Assembly: GCA_003249955.1 (NCBI GenBank)
Contig: QKHS01000021.1
Coordinates: 1 to 52,209, forward strand
Reading direction: 5' to 3'
From: Bacteroidales bacterium
GTDB lineage: Bacteria; Bacteroidota; Bacteroidia; Bacteroidales; ML635J-15
DNA length: 52,209 nt
Under the pieces are notes generated by a model. That model was not told where the DNA came from. It made no database searches and saw only the letters and a list, made by a program, of their open reading frames with translations. Positions within the stretch are counted from its first letter, which is position 1, and the number at the start of each line of letters is the position of its first letter. Of this stretch, positions 20,609 to 29,635 are shown one piece after another. Made by a program: the position numbers and the translations under genes.

Positions 20609-20744
20609 ATCCGGCAGTGACAGTGAATGTTCCTGTTCCGGAATACGGAGTTGTTCCGCCCGAACCGTTTACTGTTACTGTTGAACTTCCCCCGTTACAT
20701 GAGATTGCTGTTGCAGATGAAGTAGCTGTCAATAAAACAGGTTG
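17582..20744 (-). repeat. Tandem array of 16 SprB-like units, 198 bp each, one unit 193 bp
   Basis: The marker CTTCC(G/C)CC lies at 17721 and 20493, exactly 14 x 198 bases apart. The next marker is at 20686, only 193 bases further, which locates a 5-bp deletion in the first unit of the gene. Units are nearly identical in DNA and protein, far more alike than the SprB repeats downstream of them, so the array looks recently expanded or homogenised. Confidence 0.93.
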
Positions 20745-23700
20745 AACCAATGTTGTACCTGTAATAGCCTGACAGCCATTAATATCTGTAATAGTAATAT
20801 TGTAAGTTCCGCTTGTCAGACCTGAAACTGTATATGTATTTACAGGATTTGAAACAGAGCCGGCTCCCCAGTCAATAAGATAATTTGCCGTTCCTCCTGT
20901 TATCGTAACATTAATAGATCCGTCAGAGTTCCCATTACAAAGAGGATTTGCTGCAACAACTGAACTTGCAGACATTCCTCCTATATCAGCTATATTTACT
21001 ACCTGAGTAGTGGAGCACATATTTACATCCTGAACAGTAACATTATATGTTCCGGCCATAAGAGATGATGCTGTTCCTCCTGCAACTCCACCTGCAGTTC
21101 CCGGCCAAATGTAAGTATATGGGGCTATCCCATCTGCCCCGTAAACTGTTGCAGAACCAGGAGTTGCACAATTCTGATCAGCTATTGCCGTTATACCTGA
21201 AGTTATAGTCAATGCGTCTGTAATAGTGATATTTGCCGTCGAAGTACATCCGTTTGCTGCTGTAACTGTAACTGTATAGCTTCCGGCTGAAGTTAATGTA
21301 TTGCTTGCTGTCAATGGTGTAGAACCGCCGCTCCATGAATATGACGTACCTCCTGTAGCGGTGACATTAATCGATAACACACTGCATGTTATTACTGTTG
21401 TCCCCGTATTATTTGTTATCGCTGCTGTGGGCGGAGTGATATTTTGAGTAATCGTAATACTTGATGTTGCTGTACAACCATTAGCTGCAGTTACGGTCAC
21501 AGTATAAGTTCCGGGTGTTGTAAGGGTATTCCCTGCGGTTGATGGTGTTGATCCGCCCGACCATGCATAAGTTCCGCCACCGGTTGCGGTTACGGATATT
21601 GATGTAGTTGCACAGGTTAAAACTGTTGTGCCGCTGTTATTGGTTATCGCTGCTGTTGGTGGAGTGATATTTTGAGTAATCGTAATACTTGATGTTGCTG
21701 TACAACCGTTGGCAGCAGTTACTGTTACCGTATAAGTCCCGGGTGTTGTAAGGGTATTCGCTGCAGTTGATGGTGTTGATCCGCCCGACCATGCATAAGT
21801 TCCGCCACCGGTAGCGGTTACGGATATTGATGTAGTTGTACAGGTTAAAACTGTTGTGCCGCTGTTATTGGTTATCGCTGCCGTGGGTGGGGTAATGCTT
21901 TGTGTAATCGTAATACTTGATGTTGCTGTACAACCATTGGCAGCAGTTACCGTTACCGTATAAGTTCCGGGTGTTGTAAGGGTATTCGCTGCAGTTGATG
22001 GTGTTGATCCGCCAGACCACGCATAAGTTCCGCCACCGGTAGCGGTTACGGATATTGATGTAGTTGTACAGGTTAAAACTGTTGTGCCGCTGTTATTGGT
22101 TATTGCCGCTACGGGTGGGGTAATGCTTTGTGTAATCGTAATACTTGATGTTGCTGTACAACCATTAGCTGCGGTTACGGTCACAGTATAAGTTCCGGGT
22201 GTTATAAGGGTATTCGCTGCGGTTGATGGTGTTGACCCGCCCGACCATGCATAAGTTCCGCCACCGGTTGCGGTTACGGATATTGATGTAGTGGTACAGG
22301 TTAAAACTGTTGTACCGCTGTTATTGGTTATTGCCGCTGTGGGCGGAGTAATATTTTGCGTAATCGTAATACTTGATGTTGCTGTACAACCATTAGCTGC
22401 GGTTACGGTTACAGTATAAGTTCCGGGTGTTGTAAGGGTATTCGCTGCGGTTGATGGTGTTGATCCGCCCGACCAGGAATAAGTTCCGCCACCGGTTGCA
22501 GTTACGGATATTGATGTAGTTGCACAGGTTAAAACTGTTGTGCCACTATTATTGGTTATCGCTGCGGTGGGTGGAGTAATACTTTGTGTAATCGTAATAC
22601 TTGATGTTGCCGTACAACCATTAGCTGCGGTTACGGTTACAGTGTAAGTCCCGGGGGTTGTAAGGGTATTCGCTGCGGTTGATGGTGTTGATCCGCCCGA
22701 CCATGCATAAGTTCCGCCACCGGTTGCGGTTACGGATATTGATGTAGTTGCACAGGTTAAAACTGCTGTGCCGCTGTTATTGGTTATCGCTGCTGTAGGT
22801 GGGGTAATGCTTTGTGTAATCGTAATACTTGATGTTGCCGTACAACCGTTGGCAGCAGTTACCGTTACCGTATAAGTTCCGGGTGTTGTAAGGGTATTCC
22901 CTGCGGTTGATGGTGTTGACCCGCCCGACCATGCATAAGTTCCGCCACCGGTTGCGGTTACAGATATTGATGTAGTGGTACAGGTTAAAACTGTTGTACC
23001 GCTGTTATTGGTTATTGCCGCTGTGGGCGGAGTAATATTTTGAGTAATCGTAATACTTGATGTTGCTGTACAACCATTAGCTGCAGTCACGGTCACAGTA
23101 TAAGTTCCGGGTGTTGTAAGGGTATTCGCTGCGGTTGATGGTGTTGATCCGCCCGACCAGGAATAAGTTCCGCCACCGGTAGCAGTTACGGATATTGATG
23201 TAGTTGCACAGGTCAAAACTGTTGTGCCGCTATTATTTGTTATTCCCGCTGTGGGCGGAGTGATATTTTGAGTAATTGTAATGCTTGATGTTGCTGTACA
23301 ACCATTGGCGGCTGTTACAGTTACAGTATAAGTTCCGGGTGTTGTAAGGGTATTAGCTGCAGTTGATGGTGTTGATCCGCCTGACCAGGAATATGTCACG
23401 CCACCGGTTGCTGTTACGGATATTGATGTAGTTGCACAGGTTAAAACTGTTGTCCCGCTGTTATTGGTTATCGCTGCTGTGGGTGGGGTAATATTTTGCG
23501 TAATCGTAATACTAGATGTTGCTGTACAACCATTAGCTGCAGTTACGGTTACCGTATAAGTTCCGGGTGTTGTAAGGATATTCGCTGCAGTTGATGGTGT
23601 TGAACCTCCTGACCATGCATAAGTTCCGCCACCGGTAGCAGTTACGGATATTGACGTAGTAGTACAGGTTAAAACTGTTGTTCCGCTGTTATTGGTTATA

Positions 23701-26012
23701 GCTGCTGTAGGCGGAGTGATATTTTGAGTAATCGTAATACTTGATGTTGCTGTACAACCATTAGCTGCAGTTACGGTCACAGTATAAGTTCCGGGTGTTG
23801 TAAGGGTATTAGCTGCGGTTGATGGTGTTGATCCGCCCGACCATGAATAAGTTCCGCCACCGGTAGCAGTTACGGATATTGATGTAGTTGCACAGGTTAA
23901 AACTGTTGTCCCGCTGTTATTGGTTATCGCTGCGGTTGGCGGGGTAGTATTTTGTGTGATGGTAATACTTTCAGTATCAGTACAAATATTATTTGCAACA
24001 GTTACAGTATAGGTTGCAGGACTCGAAAAAGTATTTGCGGCAGTGCTTGTTGATGACCCTCCGCTCCATGTATAAGTACCTCCACCTGTAGCGGTTACAG
24101 ATATTGGATTAACAAGACATGTTAAAACTGTGGTGCCGGTATTATTAGTTATCCCGGCTGTTGGATAAGTGTACACATCAACATTTGTTGTAACGGGAGC
24201 ACTGCTTACTCCACCGACAGTAATTACAAGAGAATAAACTCCGGCCATAGCGGTTGTGACATTTGTTCTGGTAGGCTCCATCAATGTAGAAGTCCAACCG
24301 TCAGGCCCTGTCCATGCATAAATCGCCCCCGCAGTAGGATTACTTACATATAATTCGAGTGTTTGTCCTACACATAACGGCCCATTATTAGTTATAGGAG
24401 GAGCAACAATACCACAATTAGTAGAGCCTGCTCCTGATGTTTGTACGAAACTGATATTTGTTGAGACATTTGCATAGTTGGTAATCAGCATAACATAAAC
24501 ATCTCCTGATTGAGTATTATATATGCTTGCTGTCTCATATGCAGCAGAACTGTAACTACAGTCAACAATTTCTCCAAAAGGATAAAAAGTGGGGTCAGAA
24601 GTATTATTGGGACATGTAGAACAACTGGATATCGGAATTGTTGAGCATGCGGTAGGCAAATCGCTGTATGGACCCCATGCAATAAAATCCACATCTGCAC
24701 CACTTGTTATCTCAATAATAATATCTCCGGGGTTATCTATCTCCATCCAGTACCATGCCGGATTAGGCGTAGAATAGAGACATCCGATATGTCCCATATC
24801 CGGTTCATCAACAGCAGCAGGGAAAGTATATGAATTATCCGTGCAGAAAGGCGAACTGGCAGGACAATCTGTAGTTAACGGATTCGGGCATGTAATTGAA
24901 ATCTCATAGCCCGCAGTTGCTGTTGTGCTGTAATTGTCTACAATAAAGTAGTAAGTTGTTCCGGCTGTCAGAGTCGGGGTTTGCGTTCCGCTTCCCCAAC
25001 ATGAACCTATTATGTTTGTTCCTGTATTTCCGCATGAACTCATTAAAAAGAAATCAGGATCTCCTGAAGTTGTATTACCGGTAAGAGTATGAACACCGGT
25101 GGTAGTGGCCGTAAAAGAATAAACAACCTCGTCACCTGCACCCCATGAACAACCTGTATAAGAACTCCAATCGCCGGCACCTGCCAGAAGATTTCCGCTG
25201 TAAACAGTCCCGCATACCATTGAAATTACAGACGAACAAGGCCCTGAGTTCGGAACACAACTAATAGTGAGATTGATTCCGGCACCATCAACAGAACTGT
25301 CTGAATGGAACAATACAGTTAAAGCCCCTGTCGGATCACTCGAAGTTAACGACGGGACTGCTGTACCCATATAGTAAGTTCCCAATAAAGTTCCGCCGGT
25401 ACCAACACCATTATAAATACTTACATAATCACAACAAGACTCACCTGATGTTGTTCCTGAAATCTGGATCAGATTGCCGGCAGTACCCGGATATATCACG
25501 CTATACCCATCCGAACTGTTTATATAATTACCGGAAGCTCCGCCCGAATCATACAAATTACCGGAACAAACACTATATGAATTATTCCCGGTTGACGGAA
25601 CCGTCATCCCTCCTCCCGAACAACCCGAACAGGCAATTGTGGAAACACCGCATGACGTTGCTGTTCCACAGGACGAATTTGTGGAATAGTGAATATAATA
25701 TGTTCCTGAAACAGTTGCAGTAAAGGTTAAAGGAGCATTGCCTGATGCCACGACAGTGCCATCATAAGTTCCGCTATGTACTGTAATATACCCGCCCAAA
25801 TCATAAGTAGCAATATAAGTTTGTCCGGCAACAAACCCGGATACAGTGCTGTACTCTGTCTGATAATTACAGGTACTTATCTGAACGACTGTACCGTCCG
25901 AAGGTGCTGTCGCAGAACCGTATGAACTTGTATTTGTACATTGGGAATACAGGTCTGACAAACTTAAAAATAACATTCCAAAAGCAAACAGTAAACAGGT
26001 AAATCTTTTCAT
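20586..26012 (-). CDS. Broken giant T9SS protein, N-terminal part (1808 residues, frameshifted end)
   Basis: Signal peptide of about 23 residues (ends LYSQ). The N-terminal domain (about 24-130) matches that of the 1233-residue giant. A CUB-like domain (about 135-245), a PPC-like domain (about 255-375) and the WGP-type domain (about 380-530, PFCTDNSYTFPA, NPAWYWMEI, DVDFIAWGPY) follow. An Ig-like domain (NNGPLCVGQ) leads to about 13 Ig-like 76-residue repeats (NNSGTTVLTC, WSGGSTPST, TAANGCTATSS) and two diverged SprB-like repeats. The first 66-residue array unit begins and then shifts frame after FTVTAG, adding a nonsense tail YLYSNRC before the stop. Restoring the bases CACAC on the coding strand gives the expected AGTHTYTVTDANGC. 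The start is 66 bp downstream of small paralog 3, so it forms the third pair. Confidence 0.9.
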   Translation of the reverse strand: MKRFTCLLFAFGMLFLSLSDLYSQCTNTSSYGSATAPSDGTVVQISTCNYQTEYSTVSGFVAGQTYIATYDLGGYITVHSGTYDGTVVASGNAPLTFTATVSGTYYIHYSTNSSCGTATSCGVSTIACSGCSGGGMTVPSTGNNSYSVCSGNLYDSGGASGNYINSSDGYSVIYPGTAGNLIQISGTTSGESCCDYVSIYNGVGTGGTLLGTYYMGTAVPSLTSSDPTGALTVLFHSDSSVDGAGINLTISCVPNSGPCSSVISMVCGTVYSGNLLAGAGDWSSYTGCSWGAGDEVVYSFTATTTGVHTLTGNTTSGDPDFFLMSSCGNTGTNIIGSCWGSGTQTPTLTAGTTYYFIVDNYSTTATAGYEISITCPNPLTTDCPASSPFCTDNSYTFPAAVDEPDMGHIGCLYSTPNPAWYWMEIDNPGDIIIEITSGADVDFIAWGPYSDLPTACSTIPISSCSTCPNNTSDPTFYPFGEIVDCSYSSAAYETASIYNTQSGDVYVMLITNYANVSTNISFVQTSGAGSTNCGIVAPPITNNGPLCVGQTLELYVSNPTAGAIYAWTGPDGWTSTLMEPTRTNVTTAMAGVYSLVITVGGVSSAPVTTNVDVYTYPTAGITNNTGTTVLTCLVNPISVTATGGGTYTWSGGSSTSTAANTFSSPATYTVTVANNICTDTESITITQNTTPPTAAITNNSGTTVLTCATTSISVTATGGGTYSWSGGSTPSTAANTLTTPGTYTVTVTAANGCTATSSITITQNITPPTAAITNNSGTTVLTCTTTSISVTATGGGTYAWSGGSTPSTAANILTTPGTYTVTVTAANGCTATSSITITQNITPPTAAITNNSGTTVLTCATTSISVTATGGVTYSWSGGSTPSTAANTLTTPGTYTVTVTAANGCTATSSITITQNITPPTAGITNNSGTTVLTCATTSISVTATGGGTYSWSGGSTPSTAANTLTTPGTYTVTVTAANGCTATSSITITQNITPPTAAITNNSGTTVLTCTTTSISVTATGGGTYAWSGGSTPSTAGNTLTTPGTYTVTVTAANGCTATSSITITQSITPPTAAITNNSGTAVLTCATTSISVTATGGGTYAWSGGSTPSTAANTLTTPGTYTVTVTAANGCTATSSITITQSITPPTAAITNNSGTTVLTCATTSISVTATGGGTYSWSGGSTPSTAANTLTTPGTYTVTVTAANGCTATSSITITQNITPPTAAITNNSGTTVLTCTTTSISVTATGGGTYAWSGGSTPSTAANTLITPGTYTVTVTAANGCTATSSITITQSITPPVAAITNNSGTTVLTCTTTSISVTATGGGTYAWSGGSTPSTAANTLTTPGTYTVTVTAANGCTATSSITITQSITPPTAAITNNSGTTVLTCTTTSISVTATGGGTYAWSGGSTPSTAANTLTTPGTYTVTVTAANGCTATSSITITQNITPPTAAITNNSGTTVLTCATTSISVTATGGGTYAWSGGSTPSTAGNTLTTPGTYTVTVTAANGCTATSSITITQNITPPTAAITNNTGTTVITCSVLSINVTATGGTSYSWSGGSTPLTASNTLTSAGSYTVTVTAANGCTSTANITITDALTITSGITAIADQNCATPGSATVYGADGIAPYTYIWPGTAGGVAGGTASSLMAGTYNVTVQDVNMCSTTQVVNIADIGGMSASSVVAANPLCNGNSDGSINVTITGGTANYLIDWGAGSVSNPVNTYTVSGLTSGTYNITITDINGCQAITGTTLVQPVLLTATSSATAISCNGGSSTVTVNGSGGTTPYSGTGTFTVTAGYLYSNRC
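21215..24175 (-). repeat. Tandem array of about 13 Ig-like units, 228 bp each
   Basis: ATCGTAATAC recurs at 21451 and 21679 (228 bases) and onward. About 11 central units are nearly identical and the outermost units are diverged. Each unit encodes 76 residues with a NNSGTTVLTC start and a NGCTATSSITITQ end. One Cys near the start and one near the end could form a disulfide. Confidence 0.9.
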
Positions 26013-26078
26013 GGCTAACTATTTATGTTGAATTTATTCTTTATAAAATCTCAATGCCCCAAAAGCAAATATTAAAAA

Positions 26079-26642
26079 TCATTTAATGCTTGCAGGGTTT
26101 ATTACGACATTAAGCTTGTCCAGAATAATCTGAACATATTCAGGAGTTATTTCCTGTTTAACAATTATTTTACAATCAAAACCATTTACAACAGCATTTT
26201 CTATCTGAGAATCTTTCATCAGCACTTCAGCAATCTGCATCCTTTGCAAGTCACTTGTAATTCCGTCTATCTGAAAAAACAGTTCCTGTCCTGTCGAATT
26301 AGTCCAGACATTTACAAATCTGCCACTATTCATGTTGTTATCGATAATATCATTTATCATCTGAACAACCATTTCTGCATCAACTGACCGCTCTGATGTA
26401 AACATACACTTGCTTAAATCTGCTTTATTATAAAAAGAAAAATGATTTATCTGCGGATTTGAAATCAACTCCTGTGTAATAATTTCTTTCATTGAGGCAT
26501 CAATACTAGCATCAAATTCCAGATAAAATGTTTTTGTATTATCTGCATACTCTTTACTTGACACAACACGATAAGAATTTATCTGACCTGTACTGTAACC
26601 GGCAATAGATAAAGTCAAAAATAATAAAAATAGATTTCTCAT
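26079..26642 (-). CDS. Small secreted protein, paralog 3 of 3 (two predicted ferredoxin-like halves)
   Basis: I choose the ATG at 26642 (187 residues) over the in-frame upstream codon at 26681, because MRNLFLLFLTLSIAG starts a normal signal peptide ending near STG-Q and the length then matches the two paralogs. Shared signature: DNTKTFYLEF, HFSFYN, SKCMFTS, VVQMINDII. In the second half FQIDGITSDLQRMQI and DCKIIVK correspond to the other copies, again with a single Cys in the same strand. It is 66 bp upstream of the broken giant. A TAAATTTG element on the minus strand (26801-26794) could be the -7 box, but no good -33 box is spaced correctly. No known function. Confidence 0.86.
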   Translation of the reverse strand: MRNLFLLFLTLSIAGYSTGQINSYRVVSSKEYADNTKTFYLEFDASIDASMKEIITQELISNPQINHFSFYNKADLSKCMFTSERSVDAEMVVQMINDIIDNNMNSGRFVNVWTNSTGQELFFQIDGITSDLQRMQIAEVLMKDSQIENAVVNGFDCKIIVKQEITPEYVQIILDKLNVVINPASIK

Positions 26643-26884
26643 GGTCAATTGTTTATTCGTATATAAAAACACTAATAACATCTGAGCAAATACAGCAACG
26701 CCAAGCTATTTGTGAAAAGCGATACTAACTATTTAGTTGTTCTTACAGAAAATGTTTTTTAATTCCCAAGCAATGCAATATATACTCTATTGGCAAATTT
26801 AATAAAACATTAACAAATATCACAACAAAAGTCATATTATTTTTATTTTTTTTTACACGGCACAAAAAAGTAATACTTATTATC

Positions 26885-26920
26885 AAAAAAAAAAGCCTGC
26901 ATGTCAACATGCAGGCTTTT
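26885..26920 (-). terminator. Intrinsic terminator of the M13 peptidase operon
   Basis: AAAAGCCTGCATG (26891-26903), loop TCAA, CATGCAGGCTTTT (26908-26920): a 13-bp perfect stem with a T-run on the minus strand. It overlaps closely the end of the peptidase gene at 26927. Confidence 0.9.
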
Positions 26921-26926
26921 AAACAT

Positions 26927-28978
26927 TTACCATATACTTGCCCATTTATCAGGAGGAAGATACATCGCGTCTCCCTCTTTTATTCCGAAAGCTTCATGAA
27001 ATTCTTTTATTCCCGGAAGCTGGCCGTTTACACGCCATTTACCCAAAGAATGCACATCTTCTTTAGTTCTGCGTCGTATTTCTGTTTCACGGATATTTTG
27101 CCCCCATATTTTTGCATATGAAAGATAAAAGCGTTGTTTTGCTGTAAAACCGTCTATTTTTTCGGGTTCTTTACCATTTAGGGCCATCATAAGAGCATCG
27201 TATGAAATTTTAAGACCTCCGTAATCTGCTATATTTTCCCCTAAAGACAATTTACCGTCTGCATTTAAGTCAGGCAATACTGTTATATTATCAAACCGCT
27301 CTACAAGTACTTTTGATTTCTCGTCAAAACGCTTTGCATCTTCTTCTGTCCACCAGTCTTTAAGATTTCCGTCCTTATCATAGCTTCGTCCTTTATCATC
27401 AAAGCCATGAGTCATTTCATGTCCTATTACAACTCCTATCGCTCCGTAATTTACTGCATCATCAGCATCAATATAGAAAAACGGAGGCTGCAGAATTCCT
27501 GCAGGGAAACAGATTTCGTTCATGCTTGCACTATAATAAGCATTAACAGTGTGCGGATTCATAAACCATTCTGATTTGTCAACAGGTTTTCCTATTTTGG
27601 ATATCATATCCGTAAATTCAAAAACATTGGATCTTATAATATTTGAAAAATAGTAATCTTCAATAATATTTAAATTAGTATAATCTCTCCACTTGTCAGG
27701 ATAACCTATCTTAACATTAATAGCTTTAAGTTTCTCCAGTGCTTTGGTTTTGGTTTCTTCACTCATCCAATCCAGAACTTTGATTCTCTCTGCAAATGCA
27801 AGTCTGAGATTTTCAACAAGTTCCTCCATCCTCTTTTTGGCTTCAGGAGGGAAGTATTCCTTTACAAATATCTGTCCTACTGCTTCGCCCAAACAAGAAT
27901 TGGTTTTATTGACAACCTTACGCCATCTGGGCTGCTGAGTTATTGCTCCGGTTAAAAATCTGCCATAAAACTCCCAGTCTGCATTTACCATTTCAGTATC
28001 CAGATAAGGAGCGGAATAATTAATTATATTCCACTTGAAATACAGTTTCCAGGTTTCGATATCTACCGAAGAAAATATCTTTGAGAATTCCTTAAAGAAA
28101 AGAGGCTGACTTACATTAATTGTACCTGCAGCAGGCAATCCTATCAAATTAAAATATTCCTGAAAATCGAACTCCGGTGACAGTTCTTTAAGCTCCTTAA
28201 CAGTCATTCTGTTTGTTGTGGCAAACGGATCACGTAATTCAAGATTTGTCATAGACTTGTTTGCAAGTCTATACTCAAAGTCGTATATCTTTTTTGCATA
28301 ATTCTCACACAATTTTTCATCAGTTCCGGCCATACCAAACATTTTAGCGATATGCTTCTGATATTCGGTTCTTATTTCCACTGATCTGGGATCTGTCGCC
28401 GTGTAATAATCTCTGTTCGGCAATCCCAAGCCACCCTGATAAAGGTAAGCAATCTGCATATTACTGTCTTCACTATCTGCCGAACCGAAAATGCTAAATC
28501 CCGTTGGAATTCCTGCTATATGCAATTTCGAAATTGTTTTCAGCACATCATCTTTTGTCGTAATAGCATCTATATTACTTAACAATTCTTCTATTGGAGC
28601 AAGCTTATCCTTGTCCATTTTAACTGAATCCATCCCCATTTTATAGAATGTTTCAATCTTCCATTCAATAGAATTTTCAGGATTATCTTTTTCTGACAAA
28701 CCGGTAATAAGATCATTTACTTTTTGATTGGTTTCTTTTGCCAGCAAATCAAAAGATCCGAAACGGCTTTCTTCGTCCGGCAAAGGATTGTTTTTTTGCC
28801 ATCCGCCCGTTGCATACTGGTAAAAATCATCAACCGGATTAATGGTAGTATCAAGATCCGAAAGCTCTATTGCCTTAATCTTCTTTTCATTTTGTTCCAT
28901 CTTTTGATCTTTTGGATTACATGAAATAATTAATACACTTATTAGTGTTAAACACGAAAAAATATTTATTGTTTTCAT
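26927..28978 (-). CDS. pepO: M13 family zinc metalloendopeptidase, lipoprotein (PepO/neprilysin type)
   Basis: I choose the ATG at 28978 (683 residues) because MKTINIFSCLTLISVLIISC is a clean lipoprotein signal with a lipobox ending in Cys; an in-frame codon at 29002 would add eight residues before it. The zinc site HEMTH lies near residue 519. The family's second motif ENIADYGG, which supplies the third zinc ligand, follows about 60 residues later. NPHTVNAYYS and FPAGILQPPFF are typical M13 substrate-site motifs. The length fits the family (about 680). It should cleave oligopeptides in the periplasm or at the outer membrane. It is the last gene of a tight operon after Yip1-like, smpB and plsY (26-bp gap to plsY), followed by a strong terminator. 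Confidence 0.93.
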   Translation of the reverse strand: MKTINIFSCLTLISVLIISCNPKDQKMEQNEKKIKAIELSDLDTTINPVDDFYQYATGGWQKNNPLPDEESRFGSFDLLAKETNQKVNDLITGLSEKDNPENSIEWKIETFYKMGMDSVKMDKDKLAPIEELLSNIDAITTKDDVLKTISKLHIAGIPTGFSIFGSADSEDSNMQIAYLYQGGLGLPNRDYYTATDPRSVEIRTEYQKHIAKMFGMAGTDEKLCENYAKKIYDFEYRLANKSMTNLELRDPFATTNRMTVKELKELSPEFDFQEYFNLIGLPAAGTINVSQPLFFKEFSKIFSSVDIETWKLYFKWNIINYSAPYLDTEMVNADWEFYGRFLTGAITQQPRWRKVVNKTNSCLGEAVGQIFVKEYFPPEAKKRMEELVENLRLAFAERIKVLDWMSEETKTKALEKLKAINVKIGYPDKWRDYTNLNIIEDYYFSNIIRSNVFEFTDMISKIGKPVDKSEWFMNPHTVNAYYSASMNEICFPAGILQPPFFYIDADDAVNYGAIGVVIGHEMTHGFDDKGRSYDKDGNLKDWWTEEDAKRFDEKSKVLVERFDNITVLPDLNADGKLSLGENIADYGGLKISYDALMMALNGKEPEKIDGFTAKQRFYLSYAKIWGQNIRETEIRRRTKEDVHSLGKWRVNGQLPGIKEFHEAFGIKEGDAMYLPPDKWASIW

Positions 28979-29004
28979 TACAGAAAAATTTGATTTCCAC
29001 AATA

Positions 29005-29634
29005 TTAACTCTTTTTCCTGAAACTTATCCTCTTCTCTTCTCCCTTTAACAATCTTTTAATATTTTTTAAATGTGTAATAACAATAAGCACTGCTGCAAC
29101 GCAGCTAAATACAGTTAAAGTTATGGAATTTCCGTTAGTAAGTAATAACATTATAACAGGAAATGTAAGTGCTGCAGAAACAGATGAAACACTTACAATA
29201 TGAGATATCAGAAAAACCACAAGAAAAACTACAAATGTAATTCCCGCAGCAGACGGATAAAGAGCCAGCACCAAACCTAACATGGATGCGACTCCTTTAC
29301 CTCCTCTGAAACCTGTAAAAACGGGAAATATATGCCCGATTACTGCAGAGATTCCGAATATAAGCTTAACCTGATAATAAAATTCGCTTCCATTAACTAT
29401 TTCCGGTACAAAAATAATTAGTTGTACTGCCAGAAAACTCTTTAATATGTCTGCAATAAAAACAGGTATTCCGGCTTTATATCCCAAAACACGAAAAGTG
29501 TTTGTTGCTCCTGCGTTTTTTGATCCGAACTCACGTACATCCGTGTTAAAAAACCATTTCCCGAACCAGACTGCCGAGCTGAATGAACCCAATAAATAAG
29601 AAATAACAGTAAAACCTATAATATAGTAAACCAT
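29005..29634 (-). CDS. plsY: Glycerol-3-phosphate acyltransferase PlsY
   Basis: 209 residues from the ATG at 29634, one base after the smpB stop codon; an upstream in-frame codon would overlap smpB and add eight non-hydrophobic residues. PlsY transfers an acyl group from acyl phosphate to glycerol-3-phosphate, the first step of phospholipid synthesis in most bacteria. The three family motifs are visible: GSFSSAVW with the following FGSKNAGATN, FRGGKGVA, and the distal INH/HLKN-type loop. Several membrane helices (about residues 4-24, 55-75, 85-105, 115-160) and a basic C-terminus fit the family. Confidence 0.95.
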   Translation of the reverse strand: MVYYIIGFTVISYLLGSFSSAVWFGKWFFNTDVREFGSKNAGATNTFRVLGYKAGIPVFIADILKSFLAVQLIIFVPEIVNGSEFYYQVKLIFGISAVIGHIFPVFTGFRGGKGVASMLGLVLALYPSAAGITFVVFLVVFLISHIVSVSSVSAALTFPVIMLLLTNGNSITLTVFSCVAAVLIVITHLKNIKRLLKGEEKRISFRKKS

Positions 29635-29635
29635 A

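Noticed and set aside
17582-24175. Regular repeats considered as a CRISPR array
   Set aside because: Units are 198 and 228 bp, in frame, without short repeats and unique spacers, and no cas gene is present.
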